52,990 nucleotides of DNA from Bacillota bacterium (GCA_030024085.1 JASEJE010000013.1:33835-86824), one strand, 5' to 3'. Shown: positions 43,352 through 52,754, counted from the first letter of the stretch. The notes: generated by a model from the sequence alone, not told the origin. A program made the numbers and translations.

Positions 43352-44796
43352 TTCTCGTCACCGTCCCCGCGCAAAGCGCGCGTTTGCTTTAAGTAGCGCA
43401 CCCCGGCTACCCCAGGGGTTGTAAGCTCCTGGGGCCGGAGGATGGCTTCGACTTCGTCCTTGGTGAACAATCCTTCCTCTACCAGCAACTCTGTGACGGG
43501 CCGCCGGGTCTCGACGGCCCGCAAGACCACTTCTGTTGCCTTCTCGTAACCCAGGTACGGCACGAAGGCAGTGATGACGCCGTGGCTGGCTTCCAGCAGT
43601 TGCCGGCATCGCGCCTCATCGGCCTGGATGCCCCGGACGCACTTCTCTGCCAGCAACCTCGAGGCTTTGGCCATCACCTCGAGAGACTGGAGCAGATTAT
43701 GGGCGATCAGGGGGAGGAAAGCGTTTAGCTCCAGCTGCCCTGAGGCCGCCGCCATGTCGATGGCCATATCACTTGCCATCACCTGGTAAGCCACTTGCGT
43801 CACCATCTCCGGTATCACGGGGTTCACTTTGCCGGGCATTATGGAGGAGCCCGCCTGCACCTCCGGCAGCTTGATCTCGCCCAGCCCCGCCCGCGGCCCT
43901 GAGGATAAGAGCCTCAGATCGCCTGCTATCTTGGCGAGGTTGACAGCGGCAGCCTTTACGAAGCCCGAGACTTCAGCGAACACATCGGCGTTTTGAGTCG
44001 CCTCGACGGTGTTTTCAGCCCGGGCCAATCCGAAGCCGGTGAGCTCCCGGAGGATCTCAATAACGCGGTATATATAGCGGCGGCTGGCGTTGAGCCCGGT
44101 ACCGACGGCGGTTCCACCCAGGTTGACCTGGCGGAGTCGCTCCTCGGACTTATAAAGCCGCCACCAGTCGCGGGCCACAGCCTCAGCGTAAGCGCTGAAC
44201 TCCTGGCCGAGGGTGATGGGGACCGCGTCCTGCATTTCGGTGCGGCCGACCTTGAGAACCGCGGCGAACTCCTTTTCCTTGGCCTGCAGCGCCCCTTGTA
44301 AGGTGGCCATGGCCTGGCTGAGCTCTCTTGCGAGCTTGATGGACGCCACGCGAAGAGCCGTGGGGTAGACATCGTTGGTGGATTGCCCCAGGTTAACGTG
44401 GTCGAGCGGGTTCACCAGGGTGTAGTCGCCCCGGGTCCCGCCCAGGATTTCGATGGCCCGGTTGGCGATCACCTCGTTAACGTTCATGTTGGTCGAGGTG
44501 CCTGCGCCGCCCTGAAAAGCATTCACGACGATTTGGTCGCACCATTGCCCCTCAGCGAGTTCCTCCGCCGCGAGGGCTATGGCCCGAGCGATGCGGGGGT
44601 CGAGCAATCCGACCTCCATGTTGGCGAGAGCAGCCGCTTTCTTGACCAGAGCAAGGGCCCATATCAAATCCCGGTGAACAGGCATTCCAGAGACGGCAAA
44701 GTTCTCCTTTGCGCGCAGGGTATGAATGCCGTAATAAGCTTCCTGGGGTATCTCCCTTTGACCCAGCAAGTCCTTTTCCACGCGATAGAGTGACAT
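43348..44796 (-). CDS. aspA: Aspartate ammonia-lyase
   Basis: A 482-residue fumarase/aspartase superfamily enzyme that converts L-aspartate to fumarate and ammonia. GGAGTSTNMNVNEVIANRA, LNPLDHVNLGQSTNDVYPTA-like motif (here VNPLDHVNLGQSTNDVYPTA) and the catalytic loop GSSIMPGKVNPVIPEMVTQV are all present. KVGRTEMQDAVPITLGQEF separates aspartase from fumarase. Length fits the family (about 470-480). Expressed with hydF from a sigma-A promoter at 45031-45059 with a 230-base leader. Confidence 0.93.
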   Translation of the reverse strand: MSLYRVEKDLLGQREIPQEAYYGIHTLRAKENFAVSGMPVHRDLIWALALVKKAAALANMEVGLLDPRIARAIALAAEELAEGQWCDQIVVNAFQGGAGTSTNMNVNEVIANRAIEILGGTRGDYTLVNPLDHVNLGQSTNDVYPTALRVASIKLARELSQAMATLQGALQAKEKEFAAVLKVGRTEMQDAVPITLGQEFSAYAEAVARDWWRLYKSEERLRQVNLGGTAVGTGLNASRRYIYRVIEILRELTGFGLARAENTVEATQNADVFAEVSGFVKAAAVNLAKIAGDLRLLSSGPRAGLGEIKLPEVQAGSSIMPGKVNPVIPEMVTQVAYQVMASDMAIDMAAASGQLELNAFLPLIAHNLLQSLEVMAKASRLLAEKCVRGIQADEARCRQLLEASHGVITAFVPYLGYEKATEVVLRAVETRRPVTELLVEEGLFTKDEVEAILRPQELTTPGVAGVRYLKQTRALRGDGDEK

Positions 44797-44876
44797 TGCC
44801 CAACTCCCTTTGCACGAGGCAGCTGTTGAGTCCAGCGCACGCCGCCTCGGTTGGCACGCTTGCCTGCTTAAGCAGA

Positions 44877-44909
44877 AAAGCCTGCCTTTCCCCCACGAAA
44901 GCAGGCTTT
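44877..44909 (-). terminator. Hairpin in the aspA-hydF leader
   Basis: AAAGCCTGCCTTTC and GAAAGCAGGCTTT pair with one unpaired base and a short loop. It lies between the promoter (45031-45059) and the aspA start, within the transcribed leader. On the minus strand TTTTCTGC follows, only a weak T-run, so it may be an attenuator or a structural element. Confidence 0.4.
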
Positions 44910-45030
44910 CGACCCATGCTCCGATACCCCCTTGAAGGCAGGTGAAACCCTTTTCGCAGGGAAGGCCGCCATGCTGTTGTCTCCCCCTTTAGGTCTGGAC
45001 CAAAACCCTCGCCTATCAGGGCCCAACTAG

Positions 45031-45059
45031 ATTATAATGCGGCCCCTGCAATTCGGCAA
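45031..45059 (-). promoter_or_regulatory. Sigma-A promoter of aspA-hydF
   Basis: On the minus strand TTGCCG (45054-45059), 17 bases, then TATAAT (45031-45036), a near-consensus promoter. The leader to the aspA start is about 230 bases and contains a hairpin. Confidence 0.75.
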
Positions 45060-45432
45060 CAGCACGATAGCAGTTCCAGGAATTCCGCAAACGCGTTCCG
45101 TGCTGCCAGCATATGGTAGATCGCTCGTCAGGTAAGGGATGGTAAGGTTACCCAGGTCGAGTTGCGCACATAGGGCCCCCTTTCCCCCAGCCCTGTAGCT
45201 CCGGGACAGTGGAGTTGGTGGATTGTGCTCTCCCATGTCACCCCGCCTACTTTGCTTATACCTACTACGAAAATGCGCCCGCCGTTTTCATCCTTCGCTG
45301 GTGCCGACGAAGTCGGCATGGGCGGCTACCCTGATCTGCACATCGGTATCGGCAGGCCATATCTTAGCGTCATAAGGCCCACCAGGATCTGCCTTGCTAT
45401 CTCTATGAGTGTCACGCCTCTTTTGGGTGCAT
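45060..45432. other. Intergenic stretch with no recognisable gene
   Basis: About 370 bases with short frames on both strands. A minus-strand trace (TLIEIARQILVGLMTLRYGL) is hydrophobic but not assigned to a family; it might be the tail of a lost gene. Otherwise I see nothing. Confidence 0.4.
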
Positions 45433-45464
45433 CCTTAAGATGCTTGTACCTTAAGATGCTTGTA
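45433..45464. repeat. Perfect 16-base tandem duplication
   Basis: CCTTAAGATGCTTGTA occurs twice without a gap. It is at the 3' end of the broken GntR gene; the second copy supplies the out-of-frame TAA that ends the remnant. Confidence 0.9.
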
Positions 45465-45850
45465 TATGAACAGCAGCATCAGGTTCACGACGATACAGGC
45501 TAGAGCATAGAGGGCATCTGCGCAGATGATGTCGCAATACCTAAAGTTTCGACCGCAGACTTCCTCTATCATCCTCATTGCTGCCGCAACCTCAGTCTCT
45601 CCTGGCAAAACTCGCTGCATCGCCACCTTGCGTCGCTCGTCGTCGCCGAGCGACTTGAGGGCTCGCGTCTCGTTGAGGAGAGTTCTGATCTCCGACGGTC
45701 TAGTCTCCTTCATGGCGCGGCGAACGGCATGTAGCTCGATCATCTCGCGGATGTCCGAGATCTCCTCGACATCCTCCGGCGACAATTCAACCACGTAATA
45801 GCCGACGCGCGGCGCAAGCACCACGAGGCCCTCCTCCACAAGGCCTATTA
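45435..45850 (-). pseudogene. GntR/FCD-type regulator remnant with hydrophobic tail
   Basis: The frame reads GLVEEGLVVLAPRVGYYVVE, then LSPEDVEEISDIREMIELHA, the wing-to-FCD junction of a FadR-type GntR regulator. The helix-turn-helix is truncated at the start: most of the DNA-binding half is missing. After about residue 95 the sequence (ADALYALACIVVNLMLLFIY) is hydrophobic and unlike an FCD domain, as if fused to a membrane-protein end. The last codons lie in a 16-base duplication. Not expected to function. Confidence 0.65.
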
Positions 45851-45873
45851 TGCATGGTAGCGACATGTGCAGC

Positions 45874-45929
45874 GTCATATCGTCACATAATGTATGACAT
45901 TGACAGGCTGGTGCAAAGCATGGTATTGT
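45874..45929 (+). promoter_or_regulatory. Promoter and inverted repeat for the HTH gene
   Basis: TTGACA (45900-45905), 18 bases, then TATTGT (45924-45929) is a promoter candidate. Just upstream GTCATA (45874-45879) and TATGAC (45893-45898) form an inverted repeat with a 13-base spacer, possibly a regulator site. The HTH gene begins 20 bases later. Confidence 0.5.
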
Positions 45930-45949
45930 AAAGGTGGGAGGTGGTAACC

Positions 45950-46141
45950 GTGCCAGAAGATAGCGTGGTCTATGAAGTGGAGGATGTGGCCCGCATTCTC
46001 AAGATGCACCGGCGAAGCGTCTACCGGCTCATTGAGGAGCAAGGCCTGCCGGCGGCGAACCTCGGGACCGGGCGGCGTCCACGTTACCGGGTACGCAAGG
46101 AGGACTTCGAGGCCTGGCTGAGCGAGCGGGCGAAGAAGTAA
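45950..46141 (+). CDS. Excisionase-type HTH DNA-binding protein
   Basis: A 63-residue protein of the XisA/MerR-like helix-turn-helix type (helix_turn_17): VYEVEDVARILKMHRRSVYR, then LIEEQGLPAANLGTGRRPRY. GTG start at 45950 with GGAGG eight bases upstream. Such small proteins direct phage excision or act as antitoxin or repressor components. It is followed by a toxin-antitoxin pair. Confidence 0.82.
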   Translation: MPEDSVVYEVEDVARILKMHRRSVYRLIEEQGLPAANLGTGRRPRYRVRKEDFEAWLSERAKK

Positions 46142-46218
46142 ACATGGCGCAGGAGCCCACTTTGCCCGCAGTCTATTGGCCTGCTTGAAGACGCTATACA
46201 TGAAAGGGGACACACTCA

Positions 46219-46428
46219 ATGAGCCTTCGTGAGGAACTCCTCAAGGCAATTGACGCCATGACCGAAGAGGACCTGGAAGAACTCCTCGAATTTGCGCGGT
46301 GGTTACGAGCCGATAAGGAAGAGCTCACCCCGGATGAGAAGCGGGAGCTTGAGGAAGCGCGCGCCGAAGTTGCCAGGGGAGAGGTGGTGTCCTGGCGTGA
46401 GATTCGGCGAAGCAAGGTTCAGGGTTAA
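46219..46428 (+). CDS. Type II antitoxin-like small acidic protein
   Basis: A 69-residue acidic helical protein (MSLREELLKAIDAMTEEDLE, then EARAEVARGEVVSWREIRRS). The end GEVVSWREI resembles the C-terminus of antitoxins paired with RelE-type toxins. The next gene overlaps it by 32 bases in another frame, the usual toxin-antitoxin layout. No DNA-binding motif is evident in its N-terminus. Confidence 0.75.
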   Translation: MSLREELLKAIDAMTEEDLEELLEFARWLRADKEELTPDEKRELEEARAEVARGEVVSWREIRRSKVQG

Positions 46429-46672
46429 GTTCAGCCGCAAGGCCAGGAACTACTATGAGCGGCTGGACCCGCGTACTGCGGCGAGGGTAGACAGGGCTCT
46501 TGAGGCCTTGGAAAAGGACCCGTCGAGCGGGGATGTAAAGGCCGTCAAGGGAGAACCGGGAACCTAGCGGGTTCAAGTGGGAGGCCTGCGTATCGTCTAC
46601 GAGGTGGACAAGCGGGAGCGAACCATTACGGTGCTGGTGATACGCCCCAGGAGGGATGTCTACAAGCACTAG
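46397..46672 (+). pseudogene. RelE/ParE-family toxin interrupted by an in-frame TAG
   Basis: From a GTG at 46397, 56 codons read FRVKFSRKARNYYERLDPRT, then LEALEKDPSSGDVKAVKGEP and GT. Then TAG (46565-46567), and the frame goes on RVQVGGLRIVYEVDKRERTI, then TVLVIRPRRDVYKH and a second TAG at 46670-46672. RelE toxins have a Tyr or Trp at the stop position (GEPGTYRxRVGxYRxVYEV). One base change from TAC or TAT would account for it. The rest of the protein is intact, so the mutation is recent or the stop is read through. Confidence 0.8.
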
Positions 46673-46817
46673 GGTGGGGGAGGGAGACTTATGGTACGCC
46701 GGGCGGGCAGCGGCGATGAGGTGTCTGAAGAGGACCCGGGCTTTCGATTGCCAGGTACTTAGCCTGTACGATTGCCTGTACGACGGACCTGCCCGCTAGC
46801 CCAAACCCCGAAATAGC

Positions 46818-46893
<76 letters not shown>

Positions 46894-47031
46894 ACCCAAA
46901 CCTGAAACTATTCGCTCTGTCTTCACAGCCCGCGATGGCACTGCCGGGTCCTGCGTACCGCACACCCCGGGTACCTGCTGGGCCACCCTATAAGACGGCC
47001 GGGTGCCGCCCGGCCGAACCACGTTGGCAAA

Positions 47032-47108
47032 TGGTAGCGGCGACTGGATTCGAACCAGTGACACCGCGGGTATGAACCGCGTGCTCTGACCAACTGAGCT
47101 ACGCCGCC
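47032..47108 (-). tRNA. tRNA-Met elongator (CAT anticodon)
   Basis: 77 bases. Acceptor GGCGGCG/CGCCGCT (G1-U72 wobble), D arm TAGCTCAGTTGGTCAGAGC, anticodon loop GTTCATACC (CAT), T arm with GTTCGAATC and encoded CCA. A CAT anticodon may also be lysidine-modified tRNA-Ile; the initiator features (unpaired 1-72, GGG anticodon stem) are absent, so it is the elongator Met or Ile2 species. Confidence 0.9.
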
Positions 47109-47174
47109 TTAACCCTTGCAAGGCGCGTGGGGCGCCGGACGCTTTCGCCTCCGCGCGTCCCACGCGAAGAAAAA

Positions 47175-47250
<76 letters not shown>

Positions 47251-47312
47251 ACGTAAGCCTTGTTACGTGCGAGACGCTGCGCCTGCAAGTGCGGCGCCCC
47301 GTCACATTCGTT

Positions 47313-47340
47313 ATTATAGCACACAAACCCGCGCCGTCAA
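47313..47340 (-). promoter_or_regulatory. Sigma-A promoter of the fMet-Met-Lys tRNA cluster
   Basis: On the minus strand TTGACG (47335-47340), 16 bases, TATAAT (47313-47318). The initiator tRNA begins about 60 bases downstream. Confidence 0.8.
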
Positions 47341-47780
47341 GTGGTAAATGCGGCCGTGCGGCCGCGGCCGTCCGCCTCGCCGCCACGCAACCGCGACACC
47401 GCGCGCCCGCCCCACCATGCCGCCGCCACACCGTGCAGTCACGTTATCGCGCAGCCGCGTTACCGTGCCGCAGCGCCACCGTACGGAGCCGCTACCGTAC
47501 GGAAGCACCTCCGCGCAGCCCCACCGTTGACGCGCGCTCCCAGGGACGCAGAACTGCCACCGGCCCGGGGCTGGGCTGAGCTGAGCACCCTGAGCGCCGA
47601 CGGCGACGCGTCGTCATCCGCGTTGGCCCTCGCCCCAGGCCGCGGCCCATGGGTGGGCCATCCGAGCAAGTGAGCGGCCCTCGCCTCGTCGCGTCGCCCG
47701 GGCCTCGCCCACTTCACCTGCCAGTATTGCCCCTGTCTTCAGCAGTGTGCCTGCTTCCCTGCGCCGCGCTGCGACGTCAT
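47341..47780. repeat. Degenerate GC-rich repeat region
   Basis: 440 bases dominated by short CCGC/CACCG/ACCGTACGG-type units (47345-47520) and further GC-rich sequence. Open frames exist on both strands but have biased repeats such as AAATPCS; I regard none as a gene. This region separates the tRNA promoter from the kbl gene end. Confidence 0.6.
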
Positions 47781-48959
<1,179 letters not shown>

Positions 48960-49186
48960 CAACGTCCGCCGCACGAATCCGTCCGGCGCCGCGCGCGCCG
49001 TGCGGACATGCGGCGCTCCCTCCCTCCATCATTGTATTTGACTCAAGATCGGGCCGTGCTTGCGGCAAGCGGCCTGTCCGCTGGCGCCACCACCCGGTGA
49101 CCACTATCCATTATCCATTCCTCGGTACCCAGAGGATGGCATGCGGGCAATTCCGTCGCGTCCAGCGGCACGTCCCGCGCTTCGCT

Positions 49187-50224
49187 CTACGGGTAGAGCA
49201 CGATCTTCCCGCAGTTCCCTGATCTTGCAAGTTCCATGGCCTGCTCGAACTCGTCCAGTGGGAATCTGTGCGTGATGACGGGGGACACGTCGAGTCCCGC
49301 CCGCAGGAGGGCGGCCACCCGGTACCACGTGGCGAACATCTCGCGCCCCGAGATGCCTTTGAGGACAGCCCCCTTGAATATCACCCCGTCCGCAAGGTCG
49401 ATCTCAACCGGCCGCGACGGCAGCCCAAGAAGGCTCATCTGGCCGCCCTTGCGCAGCGCGGCGAGACCCTGGCGGATGCCGTCGGAGTGCCCCGACATCT
49501 CGAGCACCACATCGACGCCCATCCCGTCGGTGGCCTCGGTCATGATCTTCACCGGGTCCTCGTGCCGTGAGTTGATGACGATATCGGCGCCAAGCCTCCT
49601 GGCCAGGTCCAGGCGGTAGTCGTTGACGTCTGTGACAAACACGCGCGTCGCCCCGGCCATGCGCGAGATCGGAATGGCGCAAAGGCCAATGGGACCCACG
49701 CCGATGATGGCGACGGTGTTCGCGGCTACGTCGGCCGAAAAGACAGTGTGGACGGCGTTGCCCAGAGGGTCGTGGATGGCGGCGATCTCCATCGGCACGT
49801 CGGGCGCGACCTTCCAGATGTTCTCCTCAGGGACGGCGATGTATTCGGCGAAGCAGCCGGCCCGGTCGACGCCGATGATCTGGACGTTCTGGCAGATGTG
49901 GCCTTTGCCGGTGCGGCAATGGAAGCACACTCCGCACGTGATGTGGGTCTCAGCGGAAACAAAATCCCCCGGGGCGGTGGACCTTACCTGCGGCCCGACC
50001 TCGACCACCTCTCCGCAGAACTCGTGGCCGAAGACCCTCGGGGGATGGATCCTCGACTGCGACCAGGGATCCCAGTTATGGATGTGGATGTCTGTACCGC
50101 ATATGGCGGTAGCCTTGACCTTCACCAGCACGTCCCTGGGACCTACGCTCGGGATCGGCACCCTGGTCATCGCCGCCCCCGGCCCCGCAGTCGGTTTGAT
50201 GATAGCCTTCATCTCTCCGGTCAT
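49187..50224 (-). CDS. tdh: L-threonine 3-dehydrogenase, zinc-dependent
   Basis: A 345-residue medium-chain zinc dehydrogenase. Start ATG at 50222-50224 (MTGEMKAIIKPTAGPGAAMT), with GGAGG in front. The catalytic zinc site is in IHNWDPWSQSRIHPPRVFGH (with the typical GHE), HITCGVCFHCRTGKGHICQN is the structural zinc loop, and TVAIIGVGPIGLCAIPISRM is the NAD-binding fold. Converts L-threonine and NAD to 2-amino-3-ketobutyrate, used by kbl 213 bases downstream. Similarity to other zinc alcohol dehydrogenases leaves some doubt, but the kbl neighbour settles it. Confidence 0.9.
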   Translation of the reverse strand: MTGEMKAIIKPTAGPGAAMTRVPIPSVGPRDVLVKVKATAICGTDIHIHNWDPWSQSRIHPPRVFGHEFCGEVVEVGPQVRSTAPGDFVSAETHITCGVCFHCRTGKGHICQNVQIIGVDRAGCFAEYIAVPEENIWKVAPDVPMEIAAIHDPLGNAVHTVFSADVAANTVAIIGVGPIGLCAIPISRMAGATRVFVTDVNDYRLDLARRLGADIVINSRHEDPVKIMTEATDGMGVDVVLEMSGHSDGIRQGLAALRKGGQMSLLGLPSRPVEIDLADGVIFKGAVLKGISGREMFATWYRVAALLRAGLDVSPVITHRFPLDEFEQAMELARSGNCGKIVLYP

Positions 50225-50372
50225 TCCACCTCCGCCTCCCTCTCGCACTTCACCGCCTGGGTCAAGAAGTCGGTTCAGCCCCCACGCATTGCGGACTGGC
50301 CACGGAGCCAGCATGCTCGGGGTGCGTGTGGTCACAGGTCAGACGCTTCTCCTCACACCAGGTGGGCAAGAC

Positions 50373-50460
50373 TGGTGCCGGAGGCGGGGGTCGAACCCGC
50401 ATGGGCCCAGGGCCCGAGGGATTTTAAGTCCCTTGCGTCTGCCTGTTCCGCCACTCCGGC
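50373..50460 (-). tRNA. tRNA-Leu (TAA anticodon)
   Basis: 88 bases with acceptor GCCGGAG/CTCCGGC, anticodon loop CTTAAAA (TAA), a long variable arm TCGGGCCCTGGGCCCATG as in class II tRNAs and encoded CCA. Confidence 0.95.
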
Positions 50461-50492
50461 ACTTGCTTGAGTTGGTATGGGTCTGCGCCATC

Positions 50493-50521
50493 ATTATACC
50501 ACGCGGCGCATCCATCAACAA
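50493..50521 (-). promoter_or_regulatory. Sigma-A promoter of tRNA-Leu
   Basis: On the minus strand TTGTTG (50516-50521), 17 bases, then TATAAT (50493-50498), about 32 bases before the tRNA 5' end. Confidence 0.75.
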
Positions 50522-50650
50522 CGTCGGGCCGTGCGGTCTCATGTCGCGTCGCGCGGTCACGCGGTCGCCGGGTCACGCGGTCGCTCGGTCGCAGTCGCGG
50601 TCGCCGCGGTCGTGCGGCCGTGTCGTCACGTCGCGCGGCTGCCGCATGAC
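50522..50650. repeat. Degenerate tandem CGCGGTC-type repeat
   Basis: Multiple imperfect copies of TCGCGCGGTCACGCGGTCGC-like units, about seven or eight bases each, over 110 bases. No coding content. Similar runs occur at 47345, 13778 and 52787. Confidence 0.75.
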
Positions 50651-50729
50651 CGGACGGTGCAGTGGCTGCTCGGCAGCAGCGTCATCGAGGACCACGGATG
50701 TCCATGCAGGAGACACGTCTCGGTCCGCC

Positions 50730-51533
50730 TCACGCCCTTGTGTCTCTTGGCCTTCGCTTCTTCCCCCGGGGTTTCTGGGCTCGCCGGCGTTCAAGCCCTC
50801 GCTGTCGCTCGAGTTCGCGCCCGCGGACTCGATTGGCGGCCGCTTTCTCCACCAGAAGCTCGCGAACCCACCTGCCGACCGGGTTGGTCCCACGCGCCAG
50901 GTAGTCGGCGTAGTGTGCGTGGAGGCACTTGATGCCGGCCTCACCTGGCTGGCCGAGAACCCCGCCCACCCCGGATTCCGCCACCACTTCGTAGTGGCCC
51001 GGACGCTCTATGGCAAGTTGCGCGGCCTCCTCCGCAGGCAAGAGCGACATTCGAAAACCGGCATACGACCTCGCAGCGTCCAGATAAGCCTTCATGGCCC
51101 GGGGGTCGCCGGCGAGCCTGTCCTGCAGCGTCCTCACGTAGCCCTGAGCCTCGAGTTCAGAGACGGCGCGGACAGCACCCGGACACGTCAGCCAGAAAAC
51201 GGTAGGGAACGGCTCGATGCCCTCCTGACGCCTATCGGCCCCCGACTCGTGGCCCACGCTTTCGCGGTCCCCCGTCTCACGACCTGGCGCCTCGCTGCCC
51301 GGCGTCTCACCACTGTGCATCTCGCGGCCCAGCGTCTCACGGCCCTGCGTCTCGGAGCCGTATGCCCCACGGCGCTGCGTTTCACGCTCTTGCTCCTCGC
51401 CGCGACGCGCCTCATCAATGATCGGCCTCGTCACAATCGTCTCGGGGAAGCCCAGAGGACACCGTGTCGCCACCCGGAGAAAGCCCCTCGGCTTCCTGCC
51501 TATTTGCCTCTCCACGATCTCCTCGTCTCTCAT
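50730..51533 (-). CDS. DUF501 protein with repetitive linker insertion
   Basis: A 267-residue protein. The start (MRDEEIVERQIGRKPRGFLR, then VATRCPLGFPETIVTRP) is the DUF501 N-terminus, ATG at 51531-51533. A 60-residue insertion (RRGAYGSETQGRETLGREMH, then SGETPGSEAPGRETGDRES) made of GRET/GSET repeats splits the domain. PFPTVFWLTCPGAVRAVSEL and AAEEAAQLAIERPGHY resume the DUF501 fold. The C-terminus is Lys/Arg-rich. The family function is unknown; some members neighbour cell-division genes. The insertion is encoded by imperfect 15-18-base repeats (51240-51420). Confidence 0.82.
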   Translation of the reverse strand: MRDEEIVERQIGRKPRGFLRVATRCPLGFPETIVTRPIIDEARRGEEQERETQRRGAYGSETQGRETLGREMHSGETPGSEAPGRETGDRESVGHESGADRRQEGIEPFPTVFWLTCPGAVRAVSELEAQGYVRTLQDRLAGDPRAMKAYLDAARSYAGFRMSLLPAEEAAQLAIERPGHYEVVAESGVGGVLGQPGEAGIKCLHAHYADYLARGTNPVGRWVRELLVEKAAANRVRGRELERQRGLERRRAQKPRGKKRRPRDTRA

Positions 51534-51619
51534 GGCTCGTCGCCCGCTCCCTCGCACCGGACATTCAGCCGGTAGAACATCCCACGCTGCAAATACCGAC
51601 GCTACGTGGGCCCCTAAGT

Positions 51620-51831
51620 CTAGGTATGGCGCCATAAGTTTTCGCCACTTTTCTTGAGGGTGTCAGGGTTGCCGGTGCTTGCTAGGGCGGGGCGCCTGGA
51701 ATTTGGCTGGCCCGCGCGCCAGATTCGAACGAGGCGCGCCGCGAGCGCGCCGTCCCCGGAGTGCAACACCGGCAACCCTGGAGATCCCCTGCACGCTGAA
51801 AAGCAGCGCGGATTTCTGGCGATCTACTTAG
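51620..51831. repeat. Interspersed repeat family, copy C
   Basis: Starts CTAGGTATGGCGCCATAAG and ends GGCGATCTACTTAG. Internal blocks as in copy B: GGGTTGCCGGTGCTTGCTAG, hairpin GAATTTGGCTGG with GCCAGATTC, CAACACCGGCAACCCTGGAG and GCACGCTGAAAAGCAGCGCG. The nearest annotated upstream gene on the minus strand is 453 bases away. A 25-codon frame (MSGRGDTVGFVAVRRVLKGQ, then RRKPV) ends with TAA in the terminus, possibly a gene remnant. Confidence 0.88.
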
Positions 51832-52284
51832 ACAGGCTTGCGCCTCTGACCTTTCAGAACCCTGCGCACAGCCACGAAACCCACAGTGTCGCCTCGGCCC
51901 GACATACGTCACCGAAGCAGACGCGCAAGCCCAGGGGCACGAAAAAAGCCGGTCGCATACACGCCCCGGCCTCTCCCCCGCTTCTCGTTGTTCCCGTTGC
52001 TTGCGCTCCTTTTGCTTGCCTCCACGAGCCAAACAGAGGACTCGCTCACACCTCTGGATCCATCGTTCCCGCATCGTCCTTCATCGACTCAAGCCGCAAC
52101 CCGCGTCCTCCGGCCCCGTCCAAAACCGCGGCCTGCGCTCTCATTTGCCCTCAACAACCGGCCCTCTTCATGCCCTTTTCGCACGCTCCAACGCAACGGC
52201 TGCAGCCCGATCTCATTCAGGCACGACTCTCGTTTCCCTTGCCCGCCCTGCACGCCTGCACGCCAGAACAGGCTTGTGTTACGC
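51832..52284. other. Intergenic region with one very short frame
   Basis: 453 bases between the repeat and the S1 gene. The only notable frame is the 25-codon one (minus strand, about 51828-51905) that ends in the repeat terminus and has no ribosome binding site. The rest is not assigned. Confidence 0.4.
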
Positions 52285-52692
52285 TTATGCTCCTCCGATA
52301 CGCGAGTACCTGGTGCCGCGCCCGCCTCGCTTGGACTCCTGGCTCTTCTTGAGGTCAGACAGCCGCTCGTCACTATCCTTGAGGAACCTCGAGAGTTTCT
52401 CCTCGAAGGACTGCCTCCCGGCAGGGTTCATCCTCCTGCTGCGCCCAGGCTGATAGCCTGGATCAGCCTGTTTGATGGATAGCCCGATCCTGCCGTTTTC
52501 GACGGCCAGGATCTTCACTTTCACGACATCGTTTTCTTTCAAGTAGTCCTTGATGTCTCGTACATATGTGTCAGCAACTTCTGAAATGTGAACCAGCCCG
52601 GTCTGACCCCCGGCCAGTTCGACGAAGGCCCCGAAATGCGTGATCCCGGTCACCCGGCCCTCGACGATGCTGCCTACCTCGAGCGACGGCAT
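52285..52692 (-). CDS. S1 RNA-binding domain protein (YugI/GSP13-like)
   Basis: A 135-residue protein. Residues about 5-75 are an S1 domain (LEVGSIVEGRVTGITHFGAF, then VELAGGQTGLVHISEVADTY, VKVKILAVENGRIGLSIKQA). The tail (about 60 residues) is basic and helical (SFEEKLSRFLKDSDERLSDL). Such single-S1 proteins with a basic tail (YugI, general stress protein 13) bind RNA or the ribosome. ATG at 52690-52692 with GAGGAG upstream. Promoter at 52755-52784. Confidence 0.9.
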   Translation of the reverse strand: MPSLEVGSIVEGRVTGITHFGAFVELAGGQTGLVHISEVADTYVRDIKDYLKENDVVKVKILAVENGRIGLSIKQADPGYQPGRSRRMNPAGRQSFEEKLSRFLKDSDERLSDLKKSQESKRGGRGTRYSRIGGA

Positions 52693-52754
52693 ACCTGGTG
52701 AACTCCTCCTCATGTGCTCCTGGGCAGCGCAAAACATCACCCAGATTTTAGTTC

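Noticed and set aside
46397-46672. TAG as pyrrolysine or selenocysteine codon
   Set aside because: No pyl or sel genes and no insertion element structure are visible; RelE toxins have no such residue. A nonsense mutation is simpler.
49623-51575. 650-codon open frame on the plus strand across tdh, tRNA-Leu and DUF501
   Set aside because: It covers a tRNA and runs antisense to two clear genes. Its protein is Arg/Ser/Thr-rich without domains. A GC-rich shadow frame.
51832-51905. 25-codon frame MSGRGDTVGFVAVRRVLKGQ ending in the repeat terminus
   Set aside because: No ribosome binding site and no family match; kept only as a possible gene remnant.
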